64,000 nt of DNA from Arenicola marina (lineage: Eukaryota; Annelida; Polychaeta; Arenicolidae): the NCBI GenBank assembly GCA_964019135.1, contig OZ025257.1, forward strand, positions 17,015,971-17,079,970, in the 5' to 3' direction. The translations under genes were made by a program, and so were the position numbers. Position 1 is the stretch's first letter, and every line of letters begins with the position of its first letter. The notes below the pieces were generated by a model. That model had not been told where the DNA came from. It saw only the letters and a list, made by a program, of their open reading frames with translations, and searched no databases. Below are positions 22,889-34,860 of the stretch, one piece after another.

Positions 22889-23906
22889 ACGCACGTGCAG
22901 CGTTCAGTAAATGGGTCCACTCTAACACTGCCTTTGCCACTGTGATTGAATAGACTGTTCAATTAATCGTGACTGTAGTACGTACTGCCAATCCACAAGG
23001 AATACAGTATCATTGACTTTGAGACTTTAAAATGTTCATCACGCCTTTCCCTAAACTCGCGCAATTGTTGATTGATGCATAGTTGCGCCGTTTGTCTACA
23101 TAAGGTAGGGACGGAAATATCGGTTGCGGTTATCACAAATAAGTCGCTAGTTTTGCACCGTATCATATGGTGATATTGTATGAGAGTTTTGCGGTAGGAC
23201 TAACTGAGCAAGAAAAGACAATGACATTAACTAAATAAATTACTAGTGTGTTTGAATCCCTCGTCAATAGCAAAAGAATAATTACATATTTCAACTCACA
23301 TCAACTAAATAATTGAGTTCATAAGTAATATATCGTAGCACGCCATGGTCATACACTTTAAATCTGCGTTTTGAAAGATATTTTATCAGGCATATCATCA
23401 TTTCCAGTATCGCCTTTCTGATGAAGCCTTTTCACTTGTCATAAACTCCAGACGCTATATTCTCTATAGTTGATCGATAATTGAAATTACTCACGCAGTA
23501 TTTTACTTTCTGAATAAAGAATATTAGATTACTTCGTACGAATGATATGGAAAAGCCTGAATTCGTTAACGATATATATCCATATTGGCATTTATCTTTA
23601 ATTTAAATGGTAAGCGGAAAAATAAATATCATATAATGTAATTACAAATTATATCTCGCAATAAAAATGTAACAATTTTGGGTGGTTCACATTTCATGGA
23701 AACGTTTTACAAAGTAAAACGTTTCCATTAAATTATTATTCAGTTTTAACTGCACCGGGCAGTATGCTTGCTACATTGTTGCAACACACATCATTATCGG
23801 CGAACTGATCAGGAAAAATTAAACTGTATGCGTTAACTAATGGTGTCAAACGAACTATTGTCGCGGTGTTGTCAAGTTGACCGATGAGTATCGATTGTAC
23901 TGTCAA
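22889..23906. other. AT-rich spacer, unit 2
   Basis: No gene seen. Diverged counterpart of 614-1788, shortened near 23700 by loss of about 100 bases. Confidence 0.5.
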
Positions 23907-25632
23907 CTAAAGCCGTTCTCATCTGAGGCGGCGCCACTGCGCCATACAACACTCAGCCACCAGAACGAGGCCGGACGTGACGAGTACAGCTGCCTGTTTG
24001 TAGCAGACGTCGTAGATCTAGTGCATGGAGACGACGGGTGAGCCGAGGCGGGCGGGGGCGACATCTAATGGTCCCCCTGGGTGGCAGCACCTATCCCACT
24101 TCAATCTTCAATCAATGCGTGCTGCCATACGTCAGCAATGCTAGCGGACGAAGGGCAAAGATTCTTATTGATGTAAAAAGGAAGATTTTATGTTTCTAGG
24201 CCATATCGTGGCAATGAGAATGATGACATTGAAAGTAGATAGGAGCCATGTCTCCAAAATAGCCCCTTTACACTTTGGGGAAAAAAACAATATCTGATGG
24301 CATCTTCATCCAACATGGACATTTAGGATTCGAACCACGAAACGAATAAGCGGATGCACTAGCAACCACGTGGTTACCGCGCAAACAGTGGCCTGAAGAC
24401 CAGCTCCCATCAGTTATTGGATGGCAGTACCGTAGAGGTGCTTGATAAATTGTATGTAATTTTGGCGCCTTAGATCTTGCGGAAACGGCAGATGTACGTT
24501 GATAACCCAACTAAGAATAACCCTCATCATGCATAAACGGTAAATATGACATATTATATATAGGTAAAATTGAAAGAATAATTTGCGTTTCCAGTGGTGG
24601 GCACGGTGAAATATTACATAAGAGTCGCCGGCCTTGAGGATTATATAGGTTGCACCAGAAGGTTCCCGCGTTGTCCTCTGAGCGAGGTTTCTTGTATCTG
24701 AAAGCAGATTAATGTAAGAAGTGGTTCTAACCATTATTCAACGATGTCTTGCCCCTATATGGCTGAAATGGGTTCGCGGTACTGCGATTTCTTCTGTAGT
24801 CCTATCGAATGCTGGCTTTAAATCTCTGAAGTGATTGGGAACATTTTCATACGGGGATCAGCCGCTATGTATGGTTTGGCCAAGCGTGATGATGTCACTA
24901 AGGCGAAGGACTCTGATTGGACCTTGTCGAACAAGGGGGTTATATTGAGAGCCATAATGGTGGGGTCAGTTTGGTGAAAGGTCCCCATCCGACACCATAA
25001 CCTCACCCAGGGCTCTGCAGTCGATGACTTCCAAGCAATGACCATTAAAAAAGTTAAAATGTGATATATACTCATCAGTTTATCTTAGAGACGCAGATAT
25101 TTGTCACTAAGACCTGTTAATGTGATATTAAGGTGGAAACTATCCATGCCACAAAAAAATGAAAAACACGATGCACGTCGCGGACAAATTTGAGTTTTGT
25201 ATTTAATAAAGTATATAATGCGTATCAACAAAACGTTCCTTCCACGTTATCATTCCGTCATAATATTGTCTATTTGTCATTGCTTTATTTACAATACAAT
25301 AGTGGCTCATAAGTATAGATGCCTTAATCATCGAAGGAACTGCCTTATTCTCAATACAAAAGTGGATCATATGTATGGACATTGTGATTATTAGTAACAC
25401 CGAAACGAATCATGATTTATTGGTATGCTACTTTAAATTCGATTCAAGTTACTTGTAGTGAAATATAGTGTCATGTACTTACTTCTATAATGTTCACAAA
25501 AAAAGCTTCGCCAAGAGTTCCAAATTTGTATTGGTTTCCAGCGAGTTGAAGGGCAGTATGAACTTGGGGACTAACACAAGTGCCACCATGTTGCTGGGGT
25601 AGGTGACACTCATCACTATGTAGTATAACCAC
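23907..25632 (-). pseudogene. Ionotropic glutamate receptor-like pseudogene, unit 2
   Basis: Remnants on the minus strand: part of the M3 exon (25632-25483, with an intact GTAAGT donor), an S2 exon around 25045-24830 that is better kept than in units 1 and 3 (KVQSESFALVTSSRLAKPYI, fitting the S2 lobe), and the M4 exon (24140-23907) with several stops. The M3 exon is cut at 25632, where sequence jumps to the methyltransferase 5'-flank repeat, so the S1/M1/M2 exon is missing. This copy shows that the short S2 piece in unit 1 is a deletion. Confidence 0.7.
24310..24400 (-). other. tRNA-like SINE or pseudo-tRNA remnant
   Basis: The minus strand has a perfect Pol III B box GGTTCGAATCC (24336-24326), preceded at tRNA-like spacing by GTGGTTGCTAGTGCATCCGC. 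The T stem does not pair, so this is not a working tRNA. Units 1 and 3 have lost the B box. It is probably an old tRNA-derived SINE head within the receptor relic. Confidence 0.35.
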
Positions 25633-26814
25633 GCGTGTCGGCAGTGACATGCGATGCTTGACTAAGCCCCGCGAACCATCACCCACTACACAGACACTGG
25701 TGGATGAGGTAAAAAAAATCAGACAAAACACGTGGCGCCTGCCCTGTGATGGCGAACAGCGTTTTGATTTGACAGTCGACGGGATCGATCTTCTGGCAGA
25801 GGGCGTTTTATTAGCATTGCGTAGTTGATGCATCACTGGTGACCATAGAGATTCGAAATATCAAACCAAAAATGTCATGACATAGAGGAGCCATGCAAGT
25901 GGAACACCATACCCGTTTGCGAAGAAATACATACGCTATTTATTCTATATAAGCATAGACATTTGTCACTTAACTCTAAAGCCGACTAATAGTAACTGCA
26001 CACCGCCCCAAGAAGCCAGAACCCAGAAGCCAAGCGACACCCATTCATCATTGTCACGTTATCAAGTGAATGATAAATGTACATAACACAATATAAAGCT
26101 GTCCAGCCCTACTTCACATCTTATCTTGCATTTGGCATACTTACACAGCTAACATTAAAACACTAATTTTGTTATATGCATACATGCAAGCAAATCACCC
26201 ACATTCGTCAACTTAAATGATAGCTAAATAGATACAAGTAGCAGAACAACTTCGATGCGCTTGAGGTGAAACAAAACCAAGACTCCTTACTTTAAGGAAG
26301 TTGAAGACATGTGGACAGTATCTTCAAGCACAATTGACACTTAGCCAACAAATGTCAAACTGTCAGATGAGACATTAACAATTTACGCAGACACAGCAGA
26401 ATTATCAACAACTGACAAGATGACCATGCAGAATAAATAATCTAATTATACGCAAGTAATCAAATATATATCATTACTAAATCTTACCAAGAGTGAAACC
26501 AAAGACTAATTAATATACCTTCGATCTCGCAATCATGTCAAAATGTAGATAAAACGTTTAAAAACTGCCGCCTGGTCAACACTAGTCAATGGAAAACAAG
26601 CGGATCTCTTCCCACTTTCGCTAAGTAGGTCGCACTCTTGTTATTTAACTGCGCTCTTACATTTTAACTTCTGGCAATCAGCCTACACTAACACAAGCAG
26701 AGCATACACTCCGCCGAGCACATTATACTCAGCCTACATCATATGGATTCTCTCTCTGTTCTCTATTTAACGCAATAACTAATACTTCTCTTTAATATCA
26801 TCCTCAGAACTGGA
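25633..26814. other. Orphan methyltransferase 5' flank and module spacer, unit 2
   Basis: 25640-25880 matches the methyltransferase upstream region, with the CCAAT text changed (GCTTGACTAAG), and no gene follows. 25880-26814 is the module spacer, matching 4421-5044. No coding sequence seen. Confidence 0.55.
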
Positions 26815-27400
26815 CATTTCCCAGTAAAATGGTGTTTGACACTCATCACAAAACCACAAAAGAAAGGTGTTAAGACAGATATGAATGACTATAGAGGAAT
26901 ATCATTCCCAACAGCATTCAGTAAGGTACTTACACGCTCTTAAAGGCAAGGTTATCCGCATAGGCTGATGAACATCGTTTGAGACCAAAGGAGCAGGCAG
27001 GTTACCCGAAAGGGGTATTGTACAACCGATCATATTTTTAAACTCGAGTACATAATACAGAAATAGATTTCGAGACCGAAAAGGACGCTGTTACGTACTA
27101 TATATTGATTGATCAGGATGCTAGAATGCCACATTCCGCATTACGATGTAACCTTATTGGTGAAGGTATTCATGGAAATGTAATCAATATTGTACGATCA
27201 TTTTATACAAAATTTAAGTCCGCAAAAACAACTGCAGGATTGGTACGTTACACGGGTGCATGATCAGCCCGCTGTTGTTCGCCTTCTATATCAGCGAATA
27301 CATTGACATGCTCTCCGAGGGGCACTGTCCAGGCATGTTATTAGGGCGAGTGCGGTCCTAGCTGCGACATGCCGCCATACTGACAGAAAGAGCTTTGTCC
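26815..27400 (+). mobile_element. LINE reverse transcriptase relic, best-preserved copy
   Basis: Plus-strand blocks in slightly shifted frames follow the order of a non-LTR reverse transcriptase: NDYRGISFPTAFSKVLT (about 26884-26935), a fragment around VCDQ, a GYCTI-like turn and IQKY block (about 27010-27070), GEGIHGNVINIVRSFY (about 27160-27210), and the palm text SPLLFAFYISEYIDMLSEG (about 27270-27320). It is decayed by several indels. Shorter copies of the same element occur at least eight times in the window. The clade looks CR1-like or RTE-like, but I cannot settle it by eye. Confidence 0.7.
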
Positions 27401-28114
27401 TGACTTTGGCACAAGTCGCCACACTGTATTTCAGTGATTTAGCGTAACTTATACGAGTTGCCATACTATCCTGGTTTTGGCAGAAGTCGAAATACTACAA
27501 TTCAGAGCTTATCGTAACTATGGCATGCGTCGGTATGCCGGCAGGAAGAGTTCTGTTCCAACTGACGATATGTCGAAATATTGTATGGCAGGCTAACTTT
27601 CATTTGCGGCGCGTTACCTAACTTTGACATTCGTTGGCCAATAAAGGAACTGGCTCCTTTTACATAACTCAAAGAAGTTTAAAAGTTTATTTCAAATTTA
27701 TTTTATTACCTTTAATATATATATATGTATAACAAGTGATTGATAATACCTGAATAAATATACATAAACCATACGGTCAATACCCCATATGTATGCGTTA
27801 TTGCTAAATCACAAGGCCGTAATTTACAAAAAGGGAAGACCGGTGGCTTTTCTTGATCATATATATCTTAGGATCAAATTTCGAAACGAAATCAAAATCA
27901 TTCGCATCCCCCTCAAAATTATATAATAATGTACAACACACAATATTAGTCCGGTATTGCATATTTTTTCCTTATCTATCCGCCAAGCTGCGTGCTCTGT
28001 TAATATCCACTGACAGACGTTATATACCCCTGTTTACACCTGGCCATACCAGTAGACGCTTAGCAATTAAAATATTCTTAATTGGCGCAATACTCTGTTA
28101 TTTTGGGAAGACAC
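27401..28114. other. MT1 3' flank, unit 2, left of the LTR insertion
   Basis: No gene. Matches 6736-7330. The last five bases (28110-28114, GACAC) are the target duplication of the LTR element that follows. Confidence 0.5.
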
Positions 28115-28324
28115 TGTAATGTATTGAATGTTAACATTATGATGTTTAGCGCCGCCAAGCGAATTAACCGTCAACTGTAAATCATGTGATGTGATGTTGC
28201 GCATGTGTAGAGGAACGGAAAATAGAACTTGAATGAGCAAGCAAAAAGGCCGGTTGTTTGTCTTGGTTTAATCCGAAAGTATTAGTGTTCAATCCGTCAC
28301 TGCGAAGTGGAATGATATATTATA
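28115..28324 (+). repeat. 5' LTR of the gag-only element
   Basis: 210 bases, starting TGTAATGTA and ending ATATATTATA. Seven differences from 29871-30080. Confidence 0.9.
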
Positions 28325-29870
28325 TTTGGCGAAATTTAATTATGGCAACAAGTGTAGCAATTGAACTTGGTGGAGTTAGTCCATTTACTTGCAAAGGCGA
28401 ATCTACAACTGCAGGCCAGCGTTGGGACCGGTGGCTACGATCGTTCAGACTCTATTGTGACGGGACAGGAGTAACGAACAAGAAGCAAAGGCGTGCATTG
28501 TTGTTACATAGTGCTGGTGTAGAAATTCAAGATATTTTTTCACGCTGAACGACACAGGTGAAGATAATGACTTTGACAAGGCAACTGAGGTGTTAAATCA
28601 CTATTTTAAACATCAAGTGAATGCACCATATGAACGTTATGTATTCAAGCAAATGATTCAGCATCCCCATGAAACAGTGGATCAGTTTGTAACAAGGTTG
28701 CAACAAAGAGCCGTTTGTTGTGAATATGGATCACAGACCTCCGAACAAGTGCGTGACCAAGTAATTCGTGGATGTATGTCTACTCAACTACGTCGAAAGT
28801 TATTAAAAAAGGGTCAAAACCTGACTCTAACTCAAACGCAAGATATAGCTTGAGCTTGGGAAATGGCCAATTCTCAGGCGGAGAAGATAGGGGAATCCAG
28901 GCATGATCAGGTGAATAATGTGAATTTTAAACAAAGGAGTCAAGTGAAGGAATCGCCAAAACATGTGTGTTTTCGCTGTGGACGTGACGATCACTACAGC
29001 AAGGATCCAGCATGTCCAGCTCGTGATAAAATTTGCAGACGATGTAACCAAAAGGGTCATTTTTCCGTCAGATGTAAGACGAGAAGCAGGCATTATGATA
29101 CCAGAACAGCGCCAACAACTTACTTCCAAGGCAGAAGGTACAGTAATCAAGTCAACCATGTAGAAAGTGACAATTCTGATGAATATGCATTTACTGTATC
29201 TGATAGCACATGTGAGAAAATAACTGTTAATGCAGGTGGCATAGATATTGACATGATTATTGACTCTGGTGCTTCAACGAATGTAATTGATAAAGAGATG
29301 CGGGGACGCTTGAAACGTAAGAAAATAAGGTGTGTTTCATCTCTTTGTTAGAACAAACTGTACCTATATGGATCATCTGAACCTTTGAAGGTATTAGCTC
29401 GTTTTTTTGCAGACACCAAAGTAAATCCGGAATTGAGTATCAAGACAGAGTTCTTGGTGATTGATGGATGTGGCCAACCACTTCTTGGGTGTGACACAGC
29501 TAGAGAATTGGGAATACTGAAGATTGTCAATTCTGTAAGTGACTACAGTGAACTGATGAGTAAATACAAAGACTGTTTTTAAGGTGTAGGTAGATTACAT
29601 GATTATCAACTCAAGATACATGTTGATGAGAATAAATACACGAGTCAGAAGTCTTCCTAAAAGATTATTAAGTAATGTGTGCATAAATTAAATGTTTGTG
29701 CATTGGTGATGGATAGTGAAGTTGCCAAGATGTTATGGAAATCTTAGTCTTGATTGTAATGCTAAAGGGTTTAAGTGTGTGAAACAATTACACATATTTC
29801 ATCTTTTGTAAACTGATCTTTAATGACTGATATAGATTCGACATATCAAGTATTTGAAAAAAAGGAGGAA

Positions 29871-30080
29871 TGTAATGTACTGAATGTTAACATTATGATG
29901 TTTAGCGCCGCCAAGCGAATTAACTGTCAACTGTAAATCATGTGATGTGATGTTGCGCATGTGTAGAGGAATGGAAAATAGAACTTGAATGAGCAAGCAA
30001 AAAGGCCGGTTGTTTGTCTTGGCTTAATCCGAAATCATTAGTGTTCAATCCGTCACTGCGAAGTGGGATGATATATTATA
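29871..30080 (+). repeat. 3' LTR of the gag-only element
   Basis: 210 bases, directly after the purine tract and followed by the GACAC target duplication. Confidence 0.9.
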
Positions 30081-30607
30081 GACACCGTAAATACATCATT
30101 TTGCACCACACCACGGTGGCCTAACCAATTGTACAAGGCCTAGGTTGGTTACTATACTTAAATCTGAATCTAAATATATTCTCAATCTTTTAAACTCATA
30201 GCCGTAGTTCACATGACACGGTCACACGTACACGTAAACATGAAACATTTATTTCGATGGTAATAGCCGTATTTTATTGACCAGAACATAATTAAGTTAT
30301 AGTTTTACGCATTCCTCTGCATGCAGCTACAAGTTGATTTCAACCGTGAAACCCCATATATATCTATGTTAGACAATGTTAATCAAACATAATATATATA
30401 TATTAAATGTTTGCATGCAACATAATTATATCAATACCAGTCTTGTTAGGCTACAATTTCGTCCAACGAAAGGGTTGTGTCTACATTATTTTAGGAACTT
30501 TTTCATCTATATAGCATATCCCTTAATGCCGCAAGTTGGACCCACGGCGACCTATCTAACAACATCCGGGGTTGGAAACGAGTCACGCGGACTGGTAGTT
30601 TCGTTAA
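30081..30607. other. MT1 3' flank, unit 2, right of the LTR insertion
   Basis: No gene. Continues the match to unit 1 (about 7335-7774) after the insertion. Confidence 0.5.
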
Positions 30608-31062
30608 GGGATAAAATACGGATTTATCCTGCCCACTGAAAACCTTCCGGTCGATAGTTGCACTGAAATATCTCGATGACCTTTCCTGCCACCGGGCTTT
30701 GTCCGGGTAGATGTCCAGCAGGACGATATTGTACATGCTGGCCATCTGCCGGAAGTTATTGCAGTCCGCGAGACACACGGGCTTCCTGTGGCCCCCGTCG
30801 ATGGTTATGGCGTCACACTTGACAGGGTTTGCCATGTGGGTCTGAGCGGGCTGACTAGACACTCGGGCCGGCTGGGTGGCAAGCCTAGGACGTTGGAAGC
30901 CAAAGCCGCCGTGTTCGGCAAGTGACCAAAGAGACCGGTGCTGTACAGATACAGGACGCCGAGGAGAACGAGGGCTGGGGAAAGCCACAGACAGGCCCTC
31001 TTGGAGAGACGCCCTTTGAAACTGTGAGGGTCACGTCGGCCTAAACTTGGCTCTTGCATCAT
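30608..31062 (-). pseudogene. Methyltransferase MT1 of unit 2, internally deleted
   Basis: The 5' part keeps the Met-Met-Gln start (31062) and the anchor helix (WLSPALVLLGVLYLY). It then jumps from the PTW text near residue 77 to the NPVKCD text before the SIDGGH motif, losing about 480 bases including motif I (ETGFNGG). The remaining 3' part has ITIDGGH and a changed LLDIYP, then further indels and loss of the original stop. Upstream, the CCAAT box is interrupted at the breakpoint beside the tRNA gene. This copy cannot make a working methyltransferase. Confidence 0.85.
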
Positions 31063-31339
31063 ATTGAATAACACACATATTTCTTGATCAAATTCGTCAA
31101 TCCTTATGACATGGATGTAACATAAGATAAATAGAGGGCAGCGGATTGTATAACAAAAGCAACGATCGACACCATAAGCACAGTCAGTGCCGTCAATAAC
31201 ACGTAAATCCCACACACAGGGCAATTACGATTCCATTCGTATGTTATACCTTCGGCTGCGACATGCGATGATGGATCTATACATATTCTCGAGTAAGTAG
31301 ACATAGAAATTAGCCTTAACTTAAAACTCCCAAAATATT

Positions 31340-31412
31340 TGGAGAATCCGGGTATCGATCCCGGTACCTCTCACATGCTAAGCGAGCGCTCTACCATGTG
31401 AGCTAATTCCCC
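31340..31412 (-). tRNA. tRNA-Ala (AGC)
   Basis: 73 bases on the minus strand fold as a canonical cloverleaf: 7-bp acceptor GGGGAAT/ATTCTCC with the G3:U70 pair that marks alanine tRNAs, D stem GCTC/GAGC, anticodon stem CTCGC/GTGAG with one G:U, loop TTAGCAT (anticodon AGC), variable AGGTA, T stem CCGGG/CCCGG with loop ATCGATA, and discriminator A. A TTTT terminator follows five bases after the end (31335-31332). There is no intron. It occurs only in unit 2, in a short segment that replaces part of the MT1 5' flank. Confidence 0.92.
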
Positions 31413-32319
31413 CCCGTCACGCAGACACTGGTGGAGGAGGCACAAAAATCAGACAACAGGCGTGGCTCCGCAGACATATTACAATGCCCAAAACACTGAA
31501 ATACCACATTGAGCCACTCTGCCATCGTCAAAACAAATAACATGTAGCAAGTATACAGTAGGATAAGCTAAATGAGTGTTGATGGAGTCGATAGAAGACT
31601 GCTGAAAGCAAATTAAAGCAGCCCATTATTGTCTCAAACTGTATCTATTTGATTTCAAATGCTCATGATTGATGTTTCTGTGTAATTATGTTTCTCGTGC
31701 GATTGTATGCAACCAAATTTCTTGGTGAAATCTATTATTTGGGGGATAGAGACGCGTCAGTTACATTTTTAGATATACTCGCTGCATATTGCATAATCTA
31801 TTTGAAAATTAATTCATCAACACATTGGTTTATTGCTGCCAGTCAGTTTCATTCGAATTATGTTCCTATTCACTTCTATTTTACTACTTTACGATGTACA
31901 AAACGGCGTTTTCGCCTAAAAAGGGTTTTTTATGTTTATTTTATATATTTGTTTTATTATTTCTAATAATAAGAGGGCAGTACATAACAACGCCCCAATG
32001 ACGGCACATATGAAAAAGACCTTAAAAAGCGAAGAAAATAGAAACAAAACACGTACACAGAAAGCACGTACACAGAGGGGTTTGCTCTCTGCTCAGCTGA
32101 AGCCTTTTCACCTATCGATATGGAATTTTAACATTCGTCGTTCTTTTGCCACCATAAGTTCTATATTCTTAAAATAATATATATATTTAACCCAGCTTAA
32201 AGTGGTTATGATGTTGCCCTTATTTCTGCATGAGTGAGCAGATTGCTTGGCTAACATTATTAGACTATTGCTTACTACCGAAGCCTTTTCACTTCAAAAA
32301 AATACCATTTTTTTGTCTA
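31413..32319. other. Unit 2 specific AT-rich spacer
   Basis: 31413-31470 continues the methyltransferase 5' flank after the tRNA. 31480-31550 is related to 42775-42840. The rest to 32319 matches nothing else in the window, and I see no gene. Confidence 0.45.
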
Positions 32320-33600
32320 AGTTTATCTCCAAATTATGATCTCACATGTACAAAGTAAAATCCGACCAAAACTGTTGAATGTATTTGCGTTCCCAAAAAA
32401 GATATCCTTGTCAGTTTCACTGAGGCTGTTACACCAAATGCAATGATCATTCCACTCAATAATCCATTTCTTTAACCAGTATCTGTGGACTAAAATGTTG
32501 TTAAGAAACTTGTATTGCAAGATACGTGACTTAACGTGAGTGAATAAATTAAACAGTAACAGATAAGCACTCTCATAATATTCTGAATCTAATTCACAAA
32601 ATAGTGTCCAAATCTTTGGTTTCTGTATCTTTGAATCAACTAAGCTGGTTTTCATACAGTTATATAGTATCTTAGGGTTCTACGATTCTAGTGTATATAC
32701 ATTATTATTAAAAACAAACTGTAGAGGTTCAATTTCATTTTGTACCGGTATCTCTTCTACATTTGCTGATAATTTTAGTATAAAGATAGACTTGACGAGC
32801 GTATGCCAGTTGAACAATTCTGATTGAGACACACCTCGTTCGTGCCACACTTGAAACGGTATCACCTTATTTGTGTCATCAAAAATATCCTGAATGCGAT
32901 GCATGCCATTCCCATGCATTTCCAAATAGGTCGATTTGTTGTTAATTTTTACATTTTGGTTTTACCATATATATTGGTAATTCTCGAAAGTTATAAAAGG
33001 CCTACAAACAAGCAAAATAGTCAGTGATTATATATCCGGCGTAAAATGAATGCTATAATTTGAAAAGCTATTACATCCAGATCCATTTTATACCAAGCGG
33101 TTTTGAATCTTCTCCTCTACTACTGCCCAGTCACATAGCTTCACATTTCTTGTTTGTTTGTCTTTAATCTACTAAACGGGCCGAACTCTTTTACCACATT
33201 TAATAACTTTCTTTCACGTCTGCTACTAGGCTATCTGTGTCATCTGCGTAATGCAACAACCTAAGTTCCTCCCCTTCTATCATTATACCTTTTATTTCAC
33301 CATCTTGTCTTATTTTTGATGATACGATCTCTGCACAAATTATAGGGATATGGATATGGAGAGAGGGGGGCCCGTTGTCTCACTCCTCTTCCCACTTCAA
33401 ATCTCGGCGAAGTTTGTCCTTTATTGATTGTGCAGCTAGAAATATTGTTATGACATATCGAGATCCATTTCCTAAAATTCATGCCAAAGTTAAACTTAGT
33501 TAAGTTAATAAAGTCTTCATGTAAGTCACTTCCCTTTAGTAGTTCATGTTGATATCATTTCAGAAGAACAAAAATATATGTGCTAAAAAAAACATGACTC
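32320..33600 (-). mobile_element. L1/Tx1-like LINE relic, fragment b
   Basis: Minus strand. The 5' part (about 33560-33060) has reverse transcriptase text NNISSCTINKG, GRGVRQ and PLSPY. It then jumps to the C-terminal region (about 32925-32325) with QYKFLNNILVHRYWL and a CIWC zinc-binding start. The thumb region is missing between them. The order is typical of L1-type non-LTR elements. Confidence 0.75.
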
Positions 33601-33604
33601 ATTA

Positions 33605-34350
33605 TAACAAGGAAGTTAACGATACGTGAACATTATGGACTGTTGAATGTATTTGCATTCCCAAAAAAGATATCCTTGAGTTTCACTGAAGCTATTACAC
33701 CAAATGCAATGATCATTCCACTCAATAATCCATTTCTTTAACCAGTATTTGTGGACTAAAATGTTGTTAAGAAACTTGTATTGGAAGATACGTGAGTTAA
33801 CGTCAGTGAATAAATTAAACAGTAACAGATAAGCACTCTTATAATATTCTGAATCTAATTCACAAAATAGTGTCCAAATCTTTGGTTTCTGTATCTCTGA
33901 ATCAACTAAGCTGGTTTTCATACGGTTATATAGTATCTTAGGGTTCTACGATTCTAGTGTATATAACGATTCTAGTTTATATAACTGTAGAGGTTCAATT
34001 TCATTTTGTACCGGTATCTCTTCTACATTTGCTGATAATTTTAGTATAGAGATAGACTTGACGAGCGTATACCAGTTGAACACTTCTGATTGAGACACAC
34101 CTCGTTCGTGCCACACTTGAAACGGTATCGCCCTATTTGTGTCATCAAAAATATCCTGAATGCGATGCAAGCCATTCCCATGCATTTCCCAATAGGTCGA
34201 TTCGTTGTTAATTTTCACATTTTTGTTTTACCATATATATTGGTAATTCTCGAAAGTTAAAAAAGGCCTACAAACAAGCAAAATAGTCAGTGATTGTATA
34301 TCCGGCGTAAAATGAATGCTATAATTTGAAAAGCTATTACATCCAGATAG
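33605..34350 (-). mobile_element. L1/Tx1-like LINE relic, fragment a (C-terminal part)
   Basis: Minus strand. Closely repeats the 3' part of fragment b (33060-32340): a WEMHGNGLHRIQDIFDDTNR block, then QYKFLNNILVHKYWLKKW and CIWCNSFSET. Small indels interrupt it. Its right end stops near 34350 in unrelated sequence. Confidence 0.75.
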
Positions 34351-34689
34351 AGATTGACCCCCCAGATCCATATTTGACCCCTTATATGCATATTGGATAT
34401 TATTTCTCAACAGAGAAAATGGACTAACGGCCTTGGTAACTCGCGTTCGGGTTTAGAAATCAATCATTGTCTTTCCTTTACTAGTTTTGTTACTTTTGCT
34501 ATATTATTGCCACGGTAAAAACCGTTCCAACTATTGACAGCAGCGCTTGATCACTAACATTGCTCAACTGCTGAACGCTTATATCTGGACACTCTTACAA
34601 ATCATAACGGCCCGCTGTTCGGTATGGACGCCATATGAGATATTACGAAAAGTGCATTTTTGTTATCGCTTCAGCAGCTAGATGTGATG

Positions 34690-34860
34690 GTATTCTCAAA
34701 CCCAAATGCGACATCTATATACTGGCACGTTGGTAACCAAATAGCAAAAACCTTCTCGTGACAAGGGCATATGCTCAGCCTGCTGTTGTTCGCCACGTGC
34801 ATCAGGGAAAACATTGATGTGCTCTCCGATGCGTACTGTTCATGAATTTTGCCAGGACGA
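34690..34860 (+). mobile_element. Short CR1-like LINE relic
   Basis: The plus strand holds an AYAQPAVVRHVHQGKH-type frame over the same text as 37455-37650. Both are worn copies of the palm region seen at 26815-27400 (ending SENIDVLSDAYC-like). It lies between two L1/Tx1-like fragments. Confidence 0.5.

Larger units (their letters stand above)
28115..30080 (+). mobile_element. Gag-only Ty3/Gypsy-like LTR element (fossil, non-autonomous type)
   Basis: A 1966-base element with 210-base LTRs and a 5-base GACAC target duplication (28110-28114 and 30081-30085). A possible primer site starts TGGCG just after the 5' LTR, and a purine tract AAAAAAAGGAGGAA precedes the 3' LTR. The internal part encodes a Gag-like protein, CCHC zinc knuckles (about 28965-29075) and an aspartic protease with DSGAS (about 29260-29275). 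No reverse transcriptase, RNase H or integrase is present, as in TR-GAG-type derivatives. It is broken by a few changes. The LTRs differ at 7 of 210 positions. Units 1 and 3 have the empty site. Confidence 0.85.
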
